A stretch of 64,000 bases of DNA from Clitopilus passeckerianus (GCA_944990035.1 CALYLX010000137.1:124001-188000), one strand, 5' to 3'; numbered from the stretch's first letter, positions 31,034 to 43,751 are shown. Numbers and translations are program-made. Notes: generated by a model not told the origin, from the sequence alone.

Positions 31034-32508
31034 ATGCCTGGGTCTTCACGTTGTACGACCCCGTCGCCGTCCAAAAAACCGCTGAAGGAATGTATACAGT
31101 ACGTAACGAATGTCTCATTCACTTTGCTGTGGACTGACCGTAACTTCCTACCGCCAGCAACTTTACTCCAGCATGGTTCACCATAAACATGGGAACAGGC
31201 GTCGTTTCAATATTGGCCGCTCGATTTCACTTCGGTGCTGGGTCGCTTCCTCTAGAAATTATCTCTCTCATATTTTTCTTCATTAATCTCATCCTGTTCG
31301 TCGCCTTTTGCACGATCACGGCTACGAGATATTATCTTTACCCTAAGGTACGTAACTTGACAATGCGCCTTCCGTCGCCATTATTCACCATCGTCAAATA
31401 GGTGTGGCGTATTATGCTGAACCATCCCGCCCAGAGCATGTTCATCGGAGCATTTCCGATGGGATTTGCAACTTTGATTAACTCGGCCCTCATAGCAAAC
31501 CAATCATGGGGCTTTGCTGGGAAAGGCTTCCTTTACACCTTATGGGGCCTTTGGTGGTTGGATATGGCCTTGTCAATGTGGATCTGCTTCTTCGTCCTTT
31601 ATAACATGTAATACTCCCAATCCTCTTCCAAATGCACTTCTGACTGGGTTATATAGGATGAACTCACATCAGCACTCGCTCACGAAGATGGCTGCATTGT
31701 GGCTACTGCCAATTGTGACCCTTGTTGTTGCCTCCTCTACTGGAGGACTTTTGGGAGCGGCCCTCCTGGAGCACTCACCTCACCACGCATTAATCTCAAC
31801 CGCCGTCTCGCTGACTGCCGTAATCATTGGTCTTTCGTTGACCTTCATGATCCTCACCGTATACCTCTGTCGGCTTATCCTATACGGCCCGCCCGATATC
31901 TCATTAATTCTCTCTGCCTTCGTTGCGATGGGTCCATTCGGCCAGGGAGGATACTCCTTGCTCGTCAACGGGAACAACATCGCTACTCTATTACCAGTTC
32001 ATGAAGGAAGAAAATTACCATTCCACCCCCTCACTGGCCAATTTATCTACTCCGCCTGCTTCTGCGGAGCCTGGGTCCTATGGGCTATGGGCCTTACCTG
32101 GCTACTCATCTCACTATCCTCGATATGGGCAGTCTGTCGATCGGCGAAAGTTCCGTTCAGCCTGGCTTATTGGGGTCTGATTTTCCCTAATGGTGTATTT
32201 GCCTTGCTTTCGGTGCAGCTTGGAGTGGTGTTGGATAGCCCTTTCTTCAATTACTTTGGTGCCATCTGGTCGAGTGAGTTATTTTCCCTATATTGATTCA
32301 TTCTTGAGACTGATGGTTCTCGACAGTTATCACGCTTTTATTATGGATAGCAATCTTCATTGCCACCATCCCTGTTGTGTGGAGGACGACGATCTTCGTT
32401 GCCCCTTGCATCGCGTCCATACCTGTCATGGAGGTGCATCATCCATCGAAAGAATCCAGTTCGACGGCGCCAACAGCAGAATCACGAAGAAATCTTGGGC
32501 AGGTCTAG
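31034..32508 (+). CDS. SSU1-like sulfite exporter / TDT family anion transporter (copy B)
   Basis: Five exons, 31034-31098, 31158-31347, 31402-31607, 31657-32273 and 32327-32508, give 419 residues in frame. It opens with a polar stretch and NFTPAWFTINMGTGVVSILA, the SSU1/TDT first-helix signature, then TATRYYLYPK, FPMGFATLINSALIANQSWG, LLPIVTLVVASSTGGLLGAA, TFMILTVYLCRLILYGPP, AFVAMGPFGQGGYSLL and AYWGLIFPNGVFALLSVQLG. The MGP-x-GQ-x-G-x-x-LL loop is the conserved middle motif, seen as LGPMAQSGFGVL in copy A. The final exon is a helix and a Ser-rich cytosolic tail. Two intron positions (before the NF motif and after the NM/AM codon, both phase 2) are shared with copy A, two are not, so the copies are old paralogues. 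Likely plasma-membrane sulfite efflux, by family. Confidence 0.88.
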
Positions 32509-33199
32509 CCTCCTGCGCTCGGGCTTTCCTTGGAAAATTAGATACCACCCTCCAGAGATCAACTATTACCCCACATACAACTTGATAATCTTTACAGCAT
32601 CATAGTACTTACTCGAATTTGTCGACGGTAGCGCAAAAATAATAATCAGCACATTGCCGTCGGTCCCGTGTTGTTTTGACGTCTTCTCGTGATCCGCCTT
32701 CTCTACTCGCGACCGCATGGAGGCGCGACGTCTCCAATCTCTGATGTTCGGTACTCTGTCCTTCCCTTCGTTGAAGAACGGTATGGAATGCCCTCACGCG
32801 CAGTGGTCCAGTGTACTGTGACCAAGAAACAGCCTGATTCTGTCAAGGTTGGGCTCTTCACGACCATCATCTGACTGGGCGCGCACAGGCATCTCAATTC
32901 CGACTCGATCATTGTCTTCTGTGGAGTGTATTGCTTCAGAAGCATGACATGTCGGCTAAAAATGTCTTCACGACTGCCATACCATGCGCACCCGTTTCGT
33001 CGGAGGGCTTAAGCTGAGCCCACAAGGCGGTTTGACGCAATCTGCATTCGATGCTGGCACGGGGACTGATGACGCCTCGTGAAACCAAGATATTCTTGTT
33101 TGGCACGAATGTATGCCATTTGATATTGGTCTACCAGGCTACTATAAATATAGGAGACTAGAAGGATTGCTTGGTTGAGATCCCAACCAACGTTCAAGG
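32509..33199. other. Intergenic stretch without a supported gene
   Basis: About 690 nt between exporter B and the GH76 gene, both on the plus strand. Short overlapping open frames on both strands show no domain. The right end holds the GH76 promoter. Confidence 0.45.
33143..33150 (+). promoter_or_regulatory. TATA box of the GH76 gene
   Basis: TATAAATA lies 50-57 nt before the ATG at 33200, followed by a short leader. The match is strong and well placed. Confidence 0.55.
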
Positions 33200-34943
33200 A
33201 TGTTGTTCTCTAAAAGCCAAATTGCTGCTGCTCTTGGTTTCCTTTCCCTCGCTTCTGCTTTCCCTTCCAGCAGTCTTGAGAAGAGAGCACAATGCCAACT
33301 CATATTGGATAAGGCTAATGTATGCTATTCCCCACGTTCGTGCTAGCTCCGAAAGTTAACATTTGCTCGTAGGCTGTTGCCACTACCCTGCAGAACCACT
33401 ACTTCAACTCCGGAAACGGCCAGTACACTGGAGGATCTCTATGGACCGATGCTGTAGGTTTCCAAACTCACAGTATGATTCTCCTCTGACGCACCCTTGT
33501 AGAACACACTCGAGGATCTTCACAATCTGATGCTTGCAACGGGGGGCAACCAATGGGCTACCGTCGCCGATACCTCATATATCGGTCGTATGGCGCACAT
33601 CAATACCGTTGGCAACTGGCAGTCGGTCCTCGCCGGCAGCAATGATGACGCTGGTGTGAGTTGTCGGCATATATGCGCCTCTTCGGCTCGTCTGATTGAC
33701 TGGACCCTCAGTGGATCGTCCTAGCCTTGTGGAAGATTGCAGACTACAAGTCTAACCGTGGGCAGGATGCGAGCGTCTACTGGGTAAGCTGGGAATAGTT
33801 TAAGGGAAGCACGTTCTGACAGACGGTTCTCTATTCTTAGAGCAGTGCACTTCAAATCTACAACATCATCGCTGGCCAATGGGACAACACTTGCGGGGGA
33901 GGAGGTATACTCATTCCTCTTCAGGATGTGACAAAACATTGATTATATGCGTCCAGTTTGGTGGTCAACCGCGCATACGTACAAAAACGCAATCACGAAC
34001 GAACTGTTCCTCCTCGTCTCTGCTGAGGCATACATCCGCTTCGGCGGTCAGTCTTACTTGGACAACGCCAAGAAGGTAACTACCCACTTCACACCAAAAA
34101 AGCATTACTGATCTTTTCCTTTAGACATGGAATTGGCGTACGTTGAATTGCCGTTCTCTGACAAGCGATTCATACTGAAGGATGATCACAGTCCTGAACT
34201 CTGGCATGCGCAATTCTGCGGGCTTGTGGAACGACGGCCTTACCAATGACTGCAAGAACAATGGCCAAACCACTTGGTCTTACAATCAGGTGAGTATATG
34301 ACCATATAGCGACCTGGAGACCTAATTGAGTCCTCACCTTACGTAGGGCGTTATTGCATCTGGTCTTTCTTCGTTATATGCTGCTACCAAGGATGCATCG
34401 TTGTTGTCTCAAGCCGAGATTACTCTCGATGCGACGATCAATTCACTCACTACTAATGGCATTCTGCGCGAATCTTGCGATAATGCTGCCAGTGGAGGCG
34501 CTGTTTGCAACCAAGACCAGGTGTGTGATCTTGAATAGAGAGTTCGGAGTCAACTTGACTTACTCGGAATTCTAGCAAATCTTCAAGGTACACTCCTCAA
34601 TGCTTTCCATGCCGTATATCAGCTAACCCAACTCCTTATAGGGTCTTTGGACTAAGCACCTGCAATTCTACCTGGATCGTGCTAACGATTCCAACCGGGT
34701 TGCTAAATATGCTGGTTTCCTTCATGCACAGACCTCGGCCGTCGAGCATTATGGCACTAATGGCAACGGTGATGTTGGATCTGTGTGGTACGCACCAAGC
34801 CAGGTAAGACTGAGCAAATATGTGTTTTGTTCTCTCAATCAACCCTTCTTATTCAGGGAGGGTCCGTCTTCACTCCAAAGACCAGCGCCAGCGGTCTGGC
34901 AGCGCATGTTGCAGCTGCTAAATACGGTACATGTGCACCATGA
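33200..34943 (+). CDS. Secreted GH76 family alpha-1,6-mannanase-like glycosidase
   Basis: A many-exon gene (about ten exons) with typical 50-60 nt introns. The N-terminus MLFSKSQIAAALGFLSLASA is a signal peptide, followed by a Lys-Arg pair (LEKRAQ) suited to Kex2 cleavage. The mature part reads NHYFNSGNGQYTGGSLWTDA, NTLEDLHNLMLATGG, GNWQSVLAGSNDDAGWIVLA, NGLTNDCKNN-like and LNSGMRNSAGLWNDGLTNDC, then GLWTKHLQFYLDR and a C-terminal end KYGTCAP. The repeated aromatic/Gly-rich helix hairpins and the Asp-Asp pair (NDDAGW) before a helix match GH76, in which two adjacent Asp residues are catalytic. Relatives either cut alpha-1,6-mannan or, as Dfg5/Dcw1, move GPI-anchored proteins to the wall. No GPI signal is seen at the C-terminus, so a free secreted enzyme is more likely. 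Confidence 0.88.
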
Positions 34944-35106
34944 ATGTAACTAAATTATTCGTGGTATATATGATGGTATCTATCTCCGTGTTCCAGAACT
35001 CCTAGATAGTAATCCAATCGTGAAAAAATCTGAAAGCAGAAAAGGTAGGGCATAGATGGAGGGCAAGATGTAAGGCAACGGAGATTCCGGGGGGAAGTGT
35101 ACCCAT

Positions 35107-38100
35107 TTATTCGGCGATTTCCCGTCGATGCAGGCCACCTGTTTGTGTTTGGCTTGGGCCGGGAGTCAAAGGCTCTGCTTCCTCCTGTATCGCGTCTTCG
35201 GGAGCTTTCCATTTGCCTTTCATGACTACAGATGCATCGTCTTCGGAAGGAATCGTGTTATTCAAGGCTCTTTCAAGCGCTGAGAAGGGGTGTTATTAGG
35301 ATTTGATTCCGAACCGCACCCGGGGCACGCACCTTTCTCTCCCCTCTTCTTGAGTCGGAGTGACATAGCTGATTGCAAAGAATCGATATAGGAATCGTAT
35401 TTGACGATCTCGGTTAACAGGTATTGGGATTTCCGTTCCCAATTTGATTGAGCTTTCACCGCGTTTGCTGTCCTTGGTTGATACTGCCGGCGGTAAGCAT
35501 ACGGAATCATAGGCACAAATATGAAAGACATACCAAGGCAGTCATGGGTTCCCGTAGCTCATTATGGCGTTCCAGATCCTTCTTTAGGGTTGTGACATGC
35601 TTCTTCAACGCGTCAAGTTGCCCTTCTTCGTCATGAGTACTTGCAACAGTCGGAGGAAGGGGAGGTTTCCAATCATTGATGTATGTCTTGTCGGCCCAGG
35701 GTGATTGTCCTCCACGAACTGTCGCAGCGCCATCCCTCCAGCCAAATCTGCTCCTCGTGCTTCTCCCGCTACGGACACTGACAGAATCGCTCGTATCCCT
35801 CACTGATTCCCCATCCGTCTGAGCGCGCGTATGGCTAGGAACATCGGGGACAACGCGATTCCAACCGTATTCCATGTTCGAAACACCACCAGTGAGTGGT
35901 TCCTTGCTAGTCCTTGCCGCCCAGTAATTGCACGTAGACACCCACTCGTTCACGAGCTCCTCAGTACCAGCTTGGAAGAAATAAACAGCACCGTTGGGCA
36001 TGGTGAGAACCATACAATATGGTCGCTGTCTATTGTAGCCAGGAGGGGGTAGGGCATGGGCCAGAGAATGGGTAAGATAGAGTGTTCCGACAGAGTCAGC
36101 GTTTGCCTAGTAATTATGAGTATGTGATCTTGCAGAAATCCCACCTGTGAAAGGACGTACCAGCCAATTTCCACCACCAAAAGCGCCTGACGCACCACTC
36201 AGATGGTCACCGAACACAAACATGCTCAGTTCTCCCTTCTGAATAACGACGAAGACTTGCATCCAAGACTTGTCCTTCGCCCTCTTCCCAGTCGATTCCC
36301 AGTACTGTTTGCGATTGAGCATGCCTTCCTTTGCCCATGGTGCTCCAAGAAGAGCGAGTTCTTCGTCTGATATGCTGATGGTGGTTGAGTCAGTCATATC
36401 GCTTTGTATACTCCTGTCGTCGTCTTCATGGGTTTCACGAATGATAGTGTGCGACAGGTTGTGGGCAAATCCAAGAGTGGGTGCCAGGAATGAAGAGCTT
36501 GACATGCCCTGGAGACAGTTTAATATATGCCAACACCAAATTTGAAGGAATCGCTCACCTCGTGGGTCGAAGTAGCAAAGCTAGGTGAAGGGCTAATGCG
36601 TCCATCGAAACTGCTGCTGCTACTGCCGTACGGGCCAATACCAGAGTTGAGAAGAACGGCCTGTAGGCCACGAACGCTTCCTCGCTTGAACCTATCGCCA
36701 GGTTGACCCCGCAAACTTCTATTCCTTCCCAAAACGCCTCCCGGGCTCAGGGAAGTCGAAGAACGGCCAATAGTCGTTGTGAGAGGCTGCAGGATTTGCT
36801 GGCTTTTCACGGCGTTATACATTTCCTAGTCACCCCGTCAGTTGCGGTCCAGCCAATGAGCGACATGAAAATTGAATACCTTGAGTAAGGTCTCCATGTT
36901 GCTCTCCCAACCTCTACCATAGACCGCATTCAAGTTGGTCCTGGAGCCGTGTGGAGTGGAACCTTGCAATGAGGGCGAGCTTCCATTATTCTCCTTCGGA
37001 AGAACCCCAGGAATTCCAGCGACTGCTTCACGAGATACACTATTCCAGCTGGTCATGCTGTCGCTCCGTTTCGCGCGAACGCGCACAGGACCATCACCAT
37101 CGGACGCTGGGCTGCGGGTGCTAGAATTGTCATCATAAGCGAGGTCGGTTGTTGAACCTTGGGCAGATGAGGGCTGTATTTGCATTTGAATTGCAGACAG
37201 CGTGTTCCGGACGAATTGGTTGCGAGACATTCGATTCGCTAGTTCGGCGACATGGAGATCAGTGTTGAGGAGCAGGAGCGAGTAAGCTACGGCGTGTACA
37301 AGGTCTAGAAGGAGCTTTAGCACGGTCTGTGGCACACACGGAGCTTAATATACTTACTGGCGCTGCCATACAAGGTAGTGGGGTTGCATTCCCAGTATCG
37401 TTTGCTGAATTCCTCGAGGATACGATCCACTTGCTGTGTCTCTCCCTTCAAGAACAGTTTGCCGCAAAGGCGCCTGAAAATTGTATTAGTATACCAGTTT
37501 TGGTAGGAGAGGTTGAAAATAACCCCACCGGAAAGCCATATCAAGACGGAGACCCGAGAAATCGAAGTTCTGTATGTAGTGTTGAAGAGCCAGTTTGTTG
37601 ATGCGGCCACTATGATTGTGGTAAGAAAGTATCCGTCAGATACATAGTCTCTGCACTCACTTGCCACCAAGCCACTCAGAAATCTTCTCCTTATGCAGAA
37701 ATTCTTCGTCCTCATCCCAGCACCTCTTCGAGAGATCCTTGGCCCTGTTATCCATATCTCCCGTATCCTCAAATGTAGGAGATTGTCGACCAGACGCCGA
37801 GGTTCGAGAAGTAAACCGCTTCAAGTTGACTTCATTTATTTGGAGATCATTATGGGAGCCCCTTCGTTGAGGCGCTAGAAGAAACCATGTCAGTATGGAA
37901 AGATCATAATTTCAGAGAAATCTCAGAGAGGAACTCACAAATCTGCGCCTCCTCAATAGCAGCAATCAACGAGGGCTCTGAGCTGGACGCGGACGACCGG
38001 TGCAATGATCTCAACTTCAATGCATCTCCTCTAAATTGTTGCTGGGGAATCAAAGGACTACCCTTCCTCAGGCCGAGCGGGTTCGAGGCGGTTCTCGGGG

Positions 38101-40029
38101 TTACCCCCGTACCGGGCCCATTCCCCGGCCCAACTGAGATTGGTCGCTTTCCAACCTTCGGTTTCTGCAAAGACGTCGTACGGGGAGGGACTATCGGAGA
38201 GGGGGCCTCCGATTTCTTGATAGACTCGTCTAAAGACACCGTCGGAATGGACAAAGTGAGGATAGGGCTGGAAGGGGTGGACGAAATCGTCCTTTTGCGC
38301 TCCCCGTGCTCATTATGTACAGTCAACAAGACTGGGTCCGTTTTCGACCTTGTGGCGGCAATTCGTCTAGTAGTGGTAGGATCCTTGAGATCTAGGTGTG
38401 AGCCTTGTATTGGATCTAGTTGGGATAATTGTCCTTTAAAGTCGTCTAGCATGCCACTGAAGCTGGTATCCTCCGCGCGTCCCGGATCTGGGTGATTCGA
38501 CGTGGGCGTGGTGAGTGGAGAGGCGTTCTTCACATAGTCAGCATCTCCATTGCTCGTACTCCTGCGTTTAAGTGGTTTGAGAGTCGGAGTCTGATCAGAA
38601 CGGTTAGCTGTGTCGCGAACTGGAGACATCGTCTGTCCGTTCGATTGGGAGGGAGTCTTCTCGACGAAAACCATAGACCGGTCATCAGTATCGGGGCCGT
38701 CTCGTGATACGGAGGGTGTTAGTAAGGGCGGCAATGGTTTATCAGAAGGTGGAGGTACACGTTGAGGGGACGCGACAGCATCAGATGAGGGTGGGCTCGT
38801 GGCATTTTGTTGGTGCTGTGTAGGAATTGGTGGGACAGGCGGTGGATTGTTGAATGTATTGAACAGGTTCTGAGTGGGTGTTGTTGGAGCAGACGATGCA
38901 TCTGTTCTCTGTTGTGGAATGCGTTCGTTACAGGAGTATATTAGAGTCAGGGTAGGCGCTTACAGATCTCTCCCGTTCACGGGGCATAGTTCCTTGCCCT
39001 AGCATCTTCCCGAGGAAAGCAGTCGTTTTTTGACGCATGGAAGACTTCGCAGGCTATTGTAAAGAAGTTTAGTGACAGCCAAGAAGGTGGAATTGCAGGA
39101 GTGACCTTGCTGGAGCCATTCTCTTTCACACTGCGTGAGCTTGAAGATAACCAATCTTGGCTCTTTGTGGGTAGCTCTGGCCGCGAGTATTTGGTTTTCG
39201 GTTTTGTAGGTGTGGAAGGGTTTGATGTCGTGGAAGAGCGTGGCCGGCTGCCAGTTGAAGGCCGCTCAAAGGAAGTCGAGTTGGGCATTGGTGGGGGCAG
39301 CTCCTGTCGCTCCTCTCTTCGGTTAACTAGAGCTGGGTTCACGACTCCGCCACGTTCTTTAGCCTTCCGTAGCAGTGTCGCGAGGTCAGGACTGCTGGAA
39401 GTGCCAGGAGATCGGTATAATGAACGGCGGTTGGTTTGCCTTTCAGTATCTTCCGCGTCGTAGAACACCTCGTTAGATGAAGATGATGAAGCCCTGCCGC
39501 TCCTTGTCGACGCCGAGGTATGCAAGGGTGTGGGAGAAGGTGCCTGTTGTGCTGCTGGAGGCTCTGATGGTTGCGCATTTCGAGTACCATTTTGTCGCGA
39601 AGGGGTGATCGTGCTCGTGTTGTAGTTCGTCGTCTGTGAATTCATCTCGGCGCCGAGTGAATTCATGTCGAGCCCTTCCTTCAGTTTGAATGTGCCGTCT
39701 GAGCGCAGAGCTTGTTCAAAATCGAGGTCTGTTCGTGATATTCGTCGGTGAAGTTGACGATTACCGTTCACATCACCAGGGCTAATCGGTGTCAAGCCTG
39801 ACGGGTACGCCGTTGTGCTCGGCGGCTTCGAGCGCGTTGGTGCCGCATTCTGTCGTTGAAATACTGAAGCCAGGTTGAGGTCGTGGTCTGTGGCCACAGA
39901 CGACGTTGAAGGTCGAAAACCTGGAGGCGGCCGACAGTCGGGGAAACGCCAGGCACTGTCCACATGCACAAAGTTGCTTGTTATGACAATTTCAGGTCCA
40001 TCACAAATAGAAAATAGTGCTCTATGGTT
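35107..40029 (-). CDS. Sec7-PH domain Arf guanine nucleotide exchange factor (Syt1/EFA6-like)
   Basis: A large many-exon gene ending at 35107. The N-terminal half (40029 to about 37900) is disordered, Ser/Pro/Arg-rich. The Sec7 domain lies at about 37800-37250: FRRLCGKLFLKGETQQVDRI with the catalytic glutamate finger (GET-Q), RILEEFSKRYWECNP, then LLLNTDLHVAELANRMSRNQ, the second Sec7 motif. A Ser-rich linker leads to a PH domain at about 36330-35930: WAKEGMLNRKQYWESTGKRA, WMQVFVVIQKGELSMFVFGD, MVLTMPNGAVYFFQAGTEEL, VNEWVSTCNYWAAR. A coiled coil (LDALKKHVTTLKKDLERHNE) and an acidic tail close the protein. It should exchange GDP for GTP on Arf GTPases at Golgi or plasma membrane, placed by the PH domain. 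No in-frame ATG is obvious at the 5' end, so the true start may lie in a small upstream exon. Confidence 0.86.
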
Positions 40030-40174
40030 CAAACGAAAGGCTACATCTACTAGTTAGAGCTGTACAATGGGGGATATGGCATAAGTAGAATGAGAGGAGG
40101 ATTCAAGATATCATATCGATACAGTCTACAACATACATGATATTAAACAAAAAGCCCCGGGAAACAGCAACAAC

Positions 40175-43100
40175 TCAAGTATCTGTGGACGTCGCAGGCT
40201 GCGTTGTCGAAGTCCGTCGTTGTCTCTTCATCGCGAGCGAGCCGGTGGAAGCAGCGGTAACAGGACCAGCAGAAGATGAAGGACCTCCACGAGAAGCAGT
40301 CAGACCGCTACCACCCCTGCTACCGCCTCCATTGGCGTTAGATTGCGAACGCGGCCGTGTTGTCGATGATGCAATCTTAGGTAGGTTTCCTGAACCTTTC
40401 CTGGAGTTGCCACCAGAATTGCCAGATGCACGGTTTCTAAAAACGCATATCAAACTTGGGAAACTCAGACTAATTGAGAACGCAACCTACCTCTTCTTGA
40501 TAACATCGGTCTTCAGAGAAAGCGGGCGAACAACACCATGGAGTTTGTAGAACAGACCACAAGCGTTACCTACAATCAAACAACGTGAGGGTAAATTCAA
40601 TATCGGCAACGTTATGAAGACGTACAGAGCGGTTGGCCTTCGGGATCTCTCCTCCAAAGCGGTGTATTCGTGGTTTGACAATTCGTACAAAGCGTCGGTG
40701 GCTGGTCACCTTCCTCTCCGCTCCCTTTGCCTTCCCCAGCCTTCGATGGATCAGGTGTACTGCTCGATGACCTCAGCTCCGTAGGCGAACTACCCGCAGT
40801 CAATGAGGCCCTCCGTTGCAATACGTCTTGCTTGAGAGGGATGTACTTCCTGCTCGAAATGGATAGCCTTGAGCCAGATCCATCAGTTGCTGGTGGTGGT
40901 GTCGATCCAGAAGACGTCAAGGGTTCAGGTGAAGCCTGAGAACTAGGTCCGTTACCCCAGCTGTCACTTGAGGGACTATGATGGAAGGACGTGTAGCCCG
41001 TAGATAGACCTGACACACTGTTTGCATCTCCTGTGAATATTTGCGCAGGATCTACATGGGTATACGTGCTATTTCGTCCATCAAGTCCGGGGTACATCAG
41101 ACTAAGAATCTGGCCGTAATCGAGGATATCGTCGTTCCGTGTTGCAGCAAGGGTGGCAGCATTGAGCTGAGCATAGCTTTCAGCCATAGCAGCACTGGCA
41201 GCAGCAGCAGCAGCAGACAGTCCTTCACCAGAACTTGATTGCGTGATAGAGAACGCCGTCGAGGATTGTGGTGACTGTTCAGCGCTTGTTTGCTGTGCAA
41301 GGGTATTCTGTCTTGTTGAGAACGATGACGAACTCGAGCTCGACGCGGGGAGTGAAAAAATGTCTCCGTATGGGGGGAACGAAAAATTGAATGCGGACGA
41401 AGGGAATGGACTCGTGGTGGCATCAAGCAGGTCTTGAGGTATCGATGAAGTACCGTCCACGTTGGAAGGATCAGCACGCAACAGGCTCTCATAATGAGGT
41501 GCTTCTGCGCGCCGCTTTGTGCCTGTCACGTTGTCGCTCGCACTAGGCCTTCCATTGACTTGATGCCGCCCAGCAATCTCAGGGTGAATCCCCTCCTTAT
41601 AAACCGTGTGGTCGAAACTTGTTTTCCGTACATGTCTAGGGAAGGAACGTTTCTCGACAGGCGGTGGAGGGTGGGGCGTTGATGGCACTCTGGAGAGCCC
41701 ATGCAGGCCTGTTGAGGGGAGAGAGGAAGGGGCGAAGGAAGGGCTGTTGAGGGCAGAGAAGGAGTTGTTGTAAGGCACAGCAGAGGACTCGCCTTGCTCT
41801 TCATAAAGAGAAGGTAAATCTGTCGGATGGTTCAAAAGTGAGCCAATCGGTGGGCTGCGACGACCAAACGAGAGCATGGAGGCATTATTGGGGTTTGGAT
41901 GACCTGGAGACGTCGGATGTGACCCTCGAGAGCCTCTGCCAAAGGAATCATGGGAGGTTGGGAAGGGGAATCTGCCATCCAGACCTGCGAGAGCACCGTG
42001 TTGGTCGAAGGTGGTGGTGATTTCCGGAGGCCGAGAGCGTGAGCGACTGGTAGGTCGCCAATCCATGGATATCCGGGACCGTGAACGGCTCATGGCTCTC
42101 CAGTCCATAGGGACAACACTAGAGAAAAACCCTGGTAAGTGGAAAGCTTAGTGGGTGCTAAAGATATGAACGAACTCAGGTTCATCGACTCCATCCTGAT
42201 TTGGCCCATCGAATCCCACGACTCGAACACTGGCTTTCCGTTTATCTATTCGACGTCCCCTCTCGTCACCGTCATTGCCCTCGGCTTCTCTGCTCGTACC
42301 AGACTCTGCCCTGGAGCTTTCTGCCTCGTTGTTGTTCGAAGCATTGGCGATTGCGCCATCAGGCTTATCCTGTCCTTGAGAAGCCGCGAGCTCTTCATCT
42401 TCCTTTTTCTTCTTCAGAGCCAAAGCCATCATCCGCCATGTTATATTCTCCATCCGTTGGGCATGAGGCAGGTTTGCCTTCGTCTTCGCGTACATCTTCC
42501 ACACCTGTGTTGCTAAAGGGTCCTGCTTGGCCATCTCCCCCGGGTCCGCTTCCGGTCCGAGTTCCGATGGCTGAAGATCTGGTGAGCCTGACATTCTGGG
42601 AGATGTAAACGGGCTGGTCGCCTGCGGGGATAACGAGGGTTTCCTACTGTTTCCGAACAAATCGTCGGAAAACAAATCACTGAGCAGCGTTGACTTGGAC
42701 TCTGTACTCGGTGATTTTGGGGTTAAAGGGGAAGTCATCTGTTGTGGGCTGAGACGTCTAGTCGATGTCATTGACGTGTTAATCCCGGGGAGTGGATTCG
42801 AGAGCTGCTTCTGCACCGAGCCTTGCCCTGCAGGTGGTTTCATCGAGTTGGAAATAGGTGACATCCACAAGGAGGGCGGGAGGCCGGACTGGGAAGGCTC
42901 ACCTGTATAGGGCGAAGCGCGAGTATATTGCAAGGATGAAAGAGCAGCAAGGTCATTGCCGTACGAGCTGTCAAACCCAGCCCCGTGGTGGTGGTTGGAG
43001 GTGCTGCCTGATCGGGAGTGTACGCTCGACGAGGAAGCGTTATGGTGTTGAGGCCATTGGTTTACACTCCGTGTGTCCCCTATAGAGAGATCGATGCAAT

Positions 43101-43751
43101 TTCATGAGCCTAATCCAAATTCCAGAAGAAACGTGAAAACATACCGTTGAGTGCCTTGCCTTTGGTGTCAGAAGCATAGGAGTTCGAGCGTGGGATTTGG
43201 GGCTTCGATAGGCCGAGAGAGGAGTATTTCAGATTAGAAGGCGAGGGGGCCTGAGACCACGATGAAGGGGTACCCGCATGAGAGTGGTCTGGAAGGGAAG
43301 GAACGTAGGAGTTGTGGAAAGAGCCAGGAAGACTAAGGTGTCCATTGATGGGAGATGAGGATACAGAAACAAGGTTTCCGTTAGGCCCAAGGGCCGAAAA
43401 TGAATTTGATTGCATAGGAGACGCAAATGCATTTCCCCAATCGTTGCCGAAAGAACCTGGAATATTGGTTGAAAGATCAAGTCCCAGGTTCTGGTTCGCG
43501 AGTTCATCCAAGAGGCCGTTGTTTCCTGGACCGAGATTCAGGTTCGACGGCCAGGTTGAAGTTTGAGCAGATGAAGCAAGCGCTGCCATGTGCTGGGATA
43601 AATTGGATGGGTTTGGATGTGTAGAAAGAGACGGGTGTAGAGCATCTCTTGGACTCGAAGGCCAGTTTCGGTCAGCAAAATGACTACCAGGTATCATCGG
43701 CTGGCCATGACCATCTAGATACCGCCTTGAAGAAGACGAAGGTGGCTCCAT
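40175..43751 (-). CDS. AreA/NIT2/Gln3-type nitrogen regulatory GATA transcription factor
   Basis: Starts at the ATG 43751 ([20 protein letters not shown]) and ends at 40175. The upstream 800 residues are mostly disordered and rich in Ser, Pro and Asn. In the exon at about 42150-42930 sits [20 protein letters not shown], then [14 protein letters not shown], the conserved DUF1752 motif of fungal nitrogen GATA factors. Runs of Ala and Ser follow. Near the C-terminus one GATA finger is seen: [49 protein letters not shown], with all four Cys (CxxC, x17, CxxC) and the basic tail; an intron splits it after the LC. Combination of DUF1752 with a single finger identifies the AreA/Nit2 class, which switches on genes for poor nitrogen sources. 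The last 90 residues are basic and Ser/Gly-rich. Nearby gamma-glutamyltransferase is a plausible but unproven target. Confidence 0.9.
41198..41215 (+). repeat. Short (GCA)n microsatellite inside the AreA-like gene
   Basis: Six tandem GCA units. On the coding (minus) strand they read as a run of Ala codons (GCT/GCC-type context broken by Ser and Met), giving an AAAAA-rich helix. Such triplet runs change length easily between strains without breaking the frame. Confidence 0.7.
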
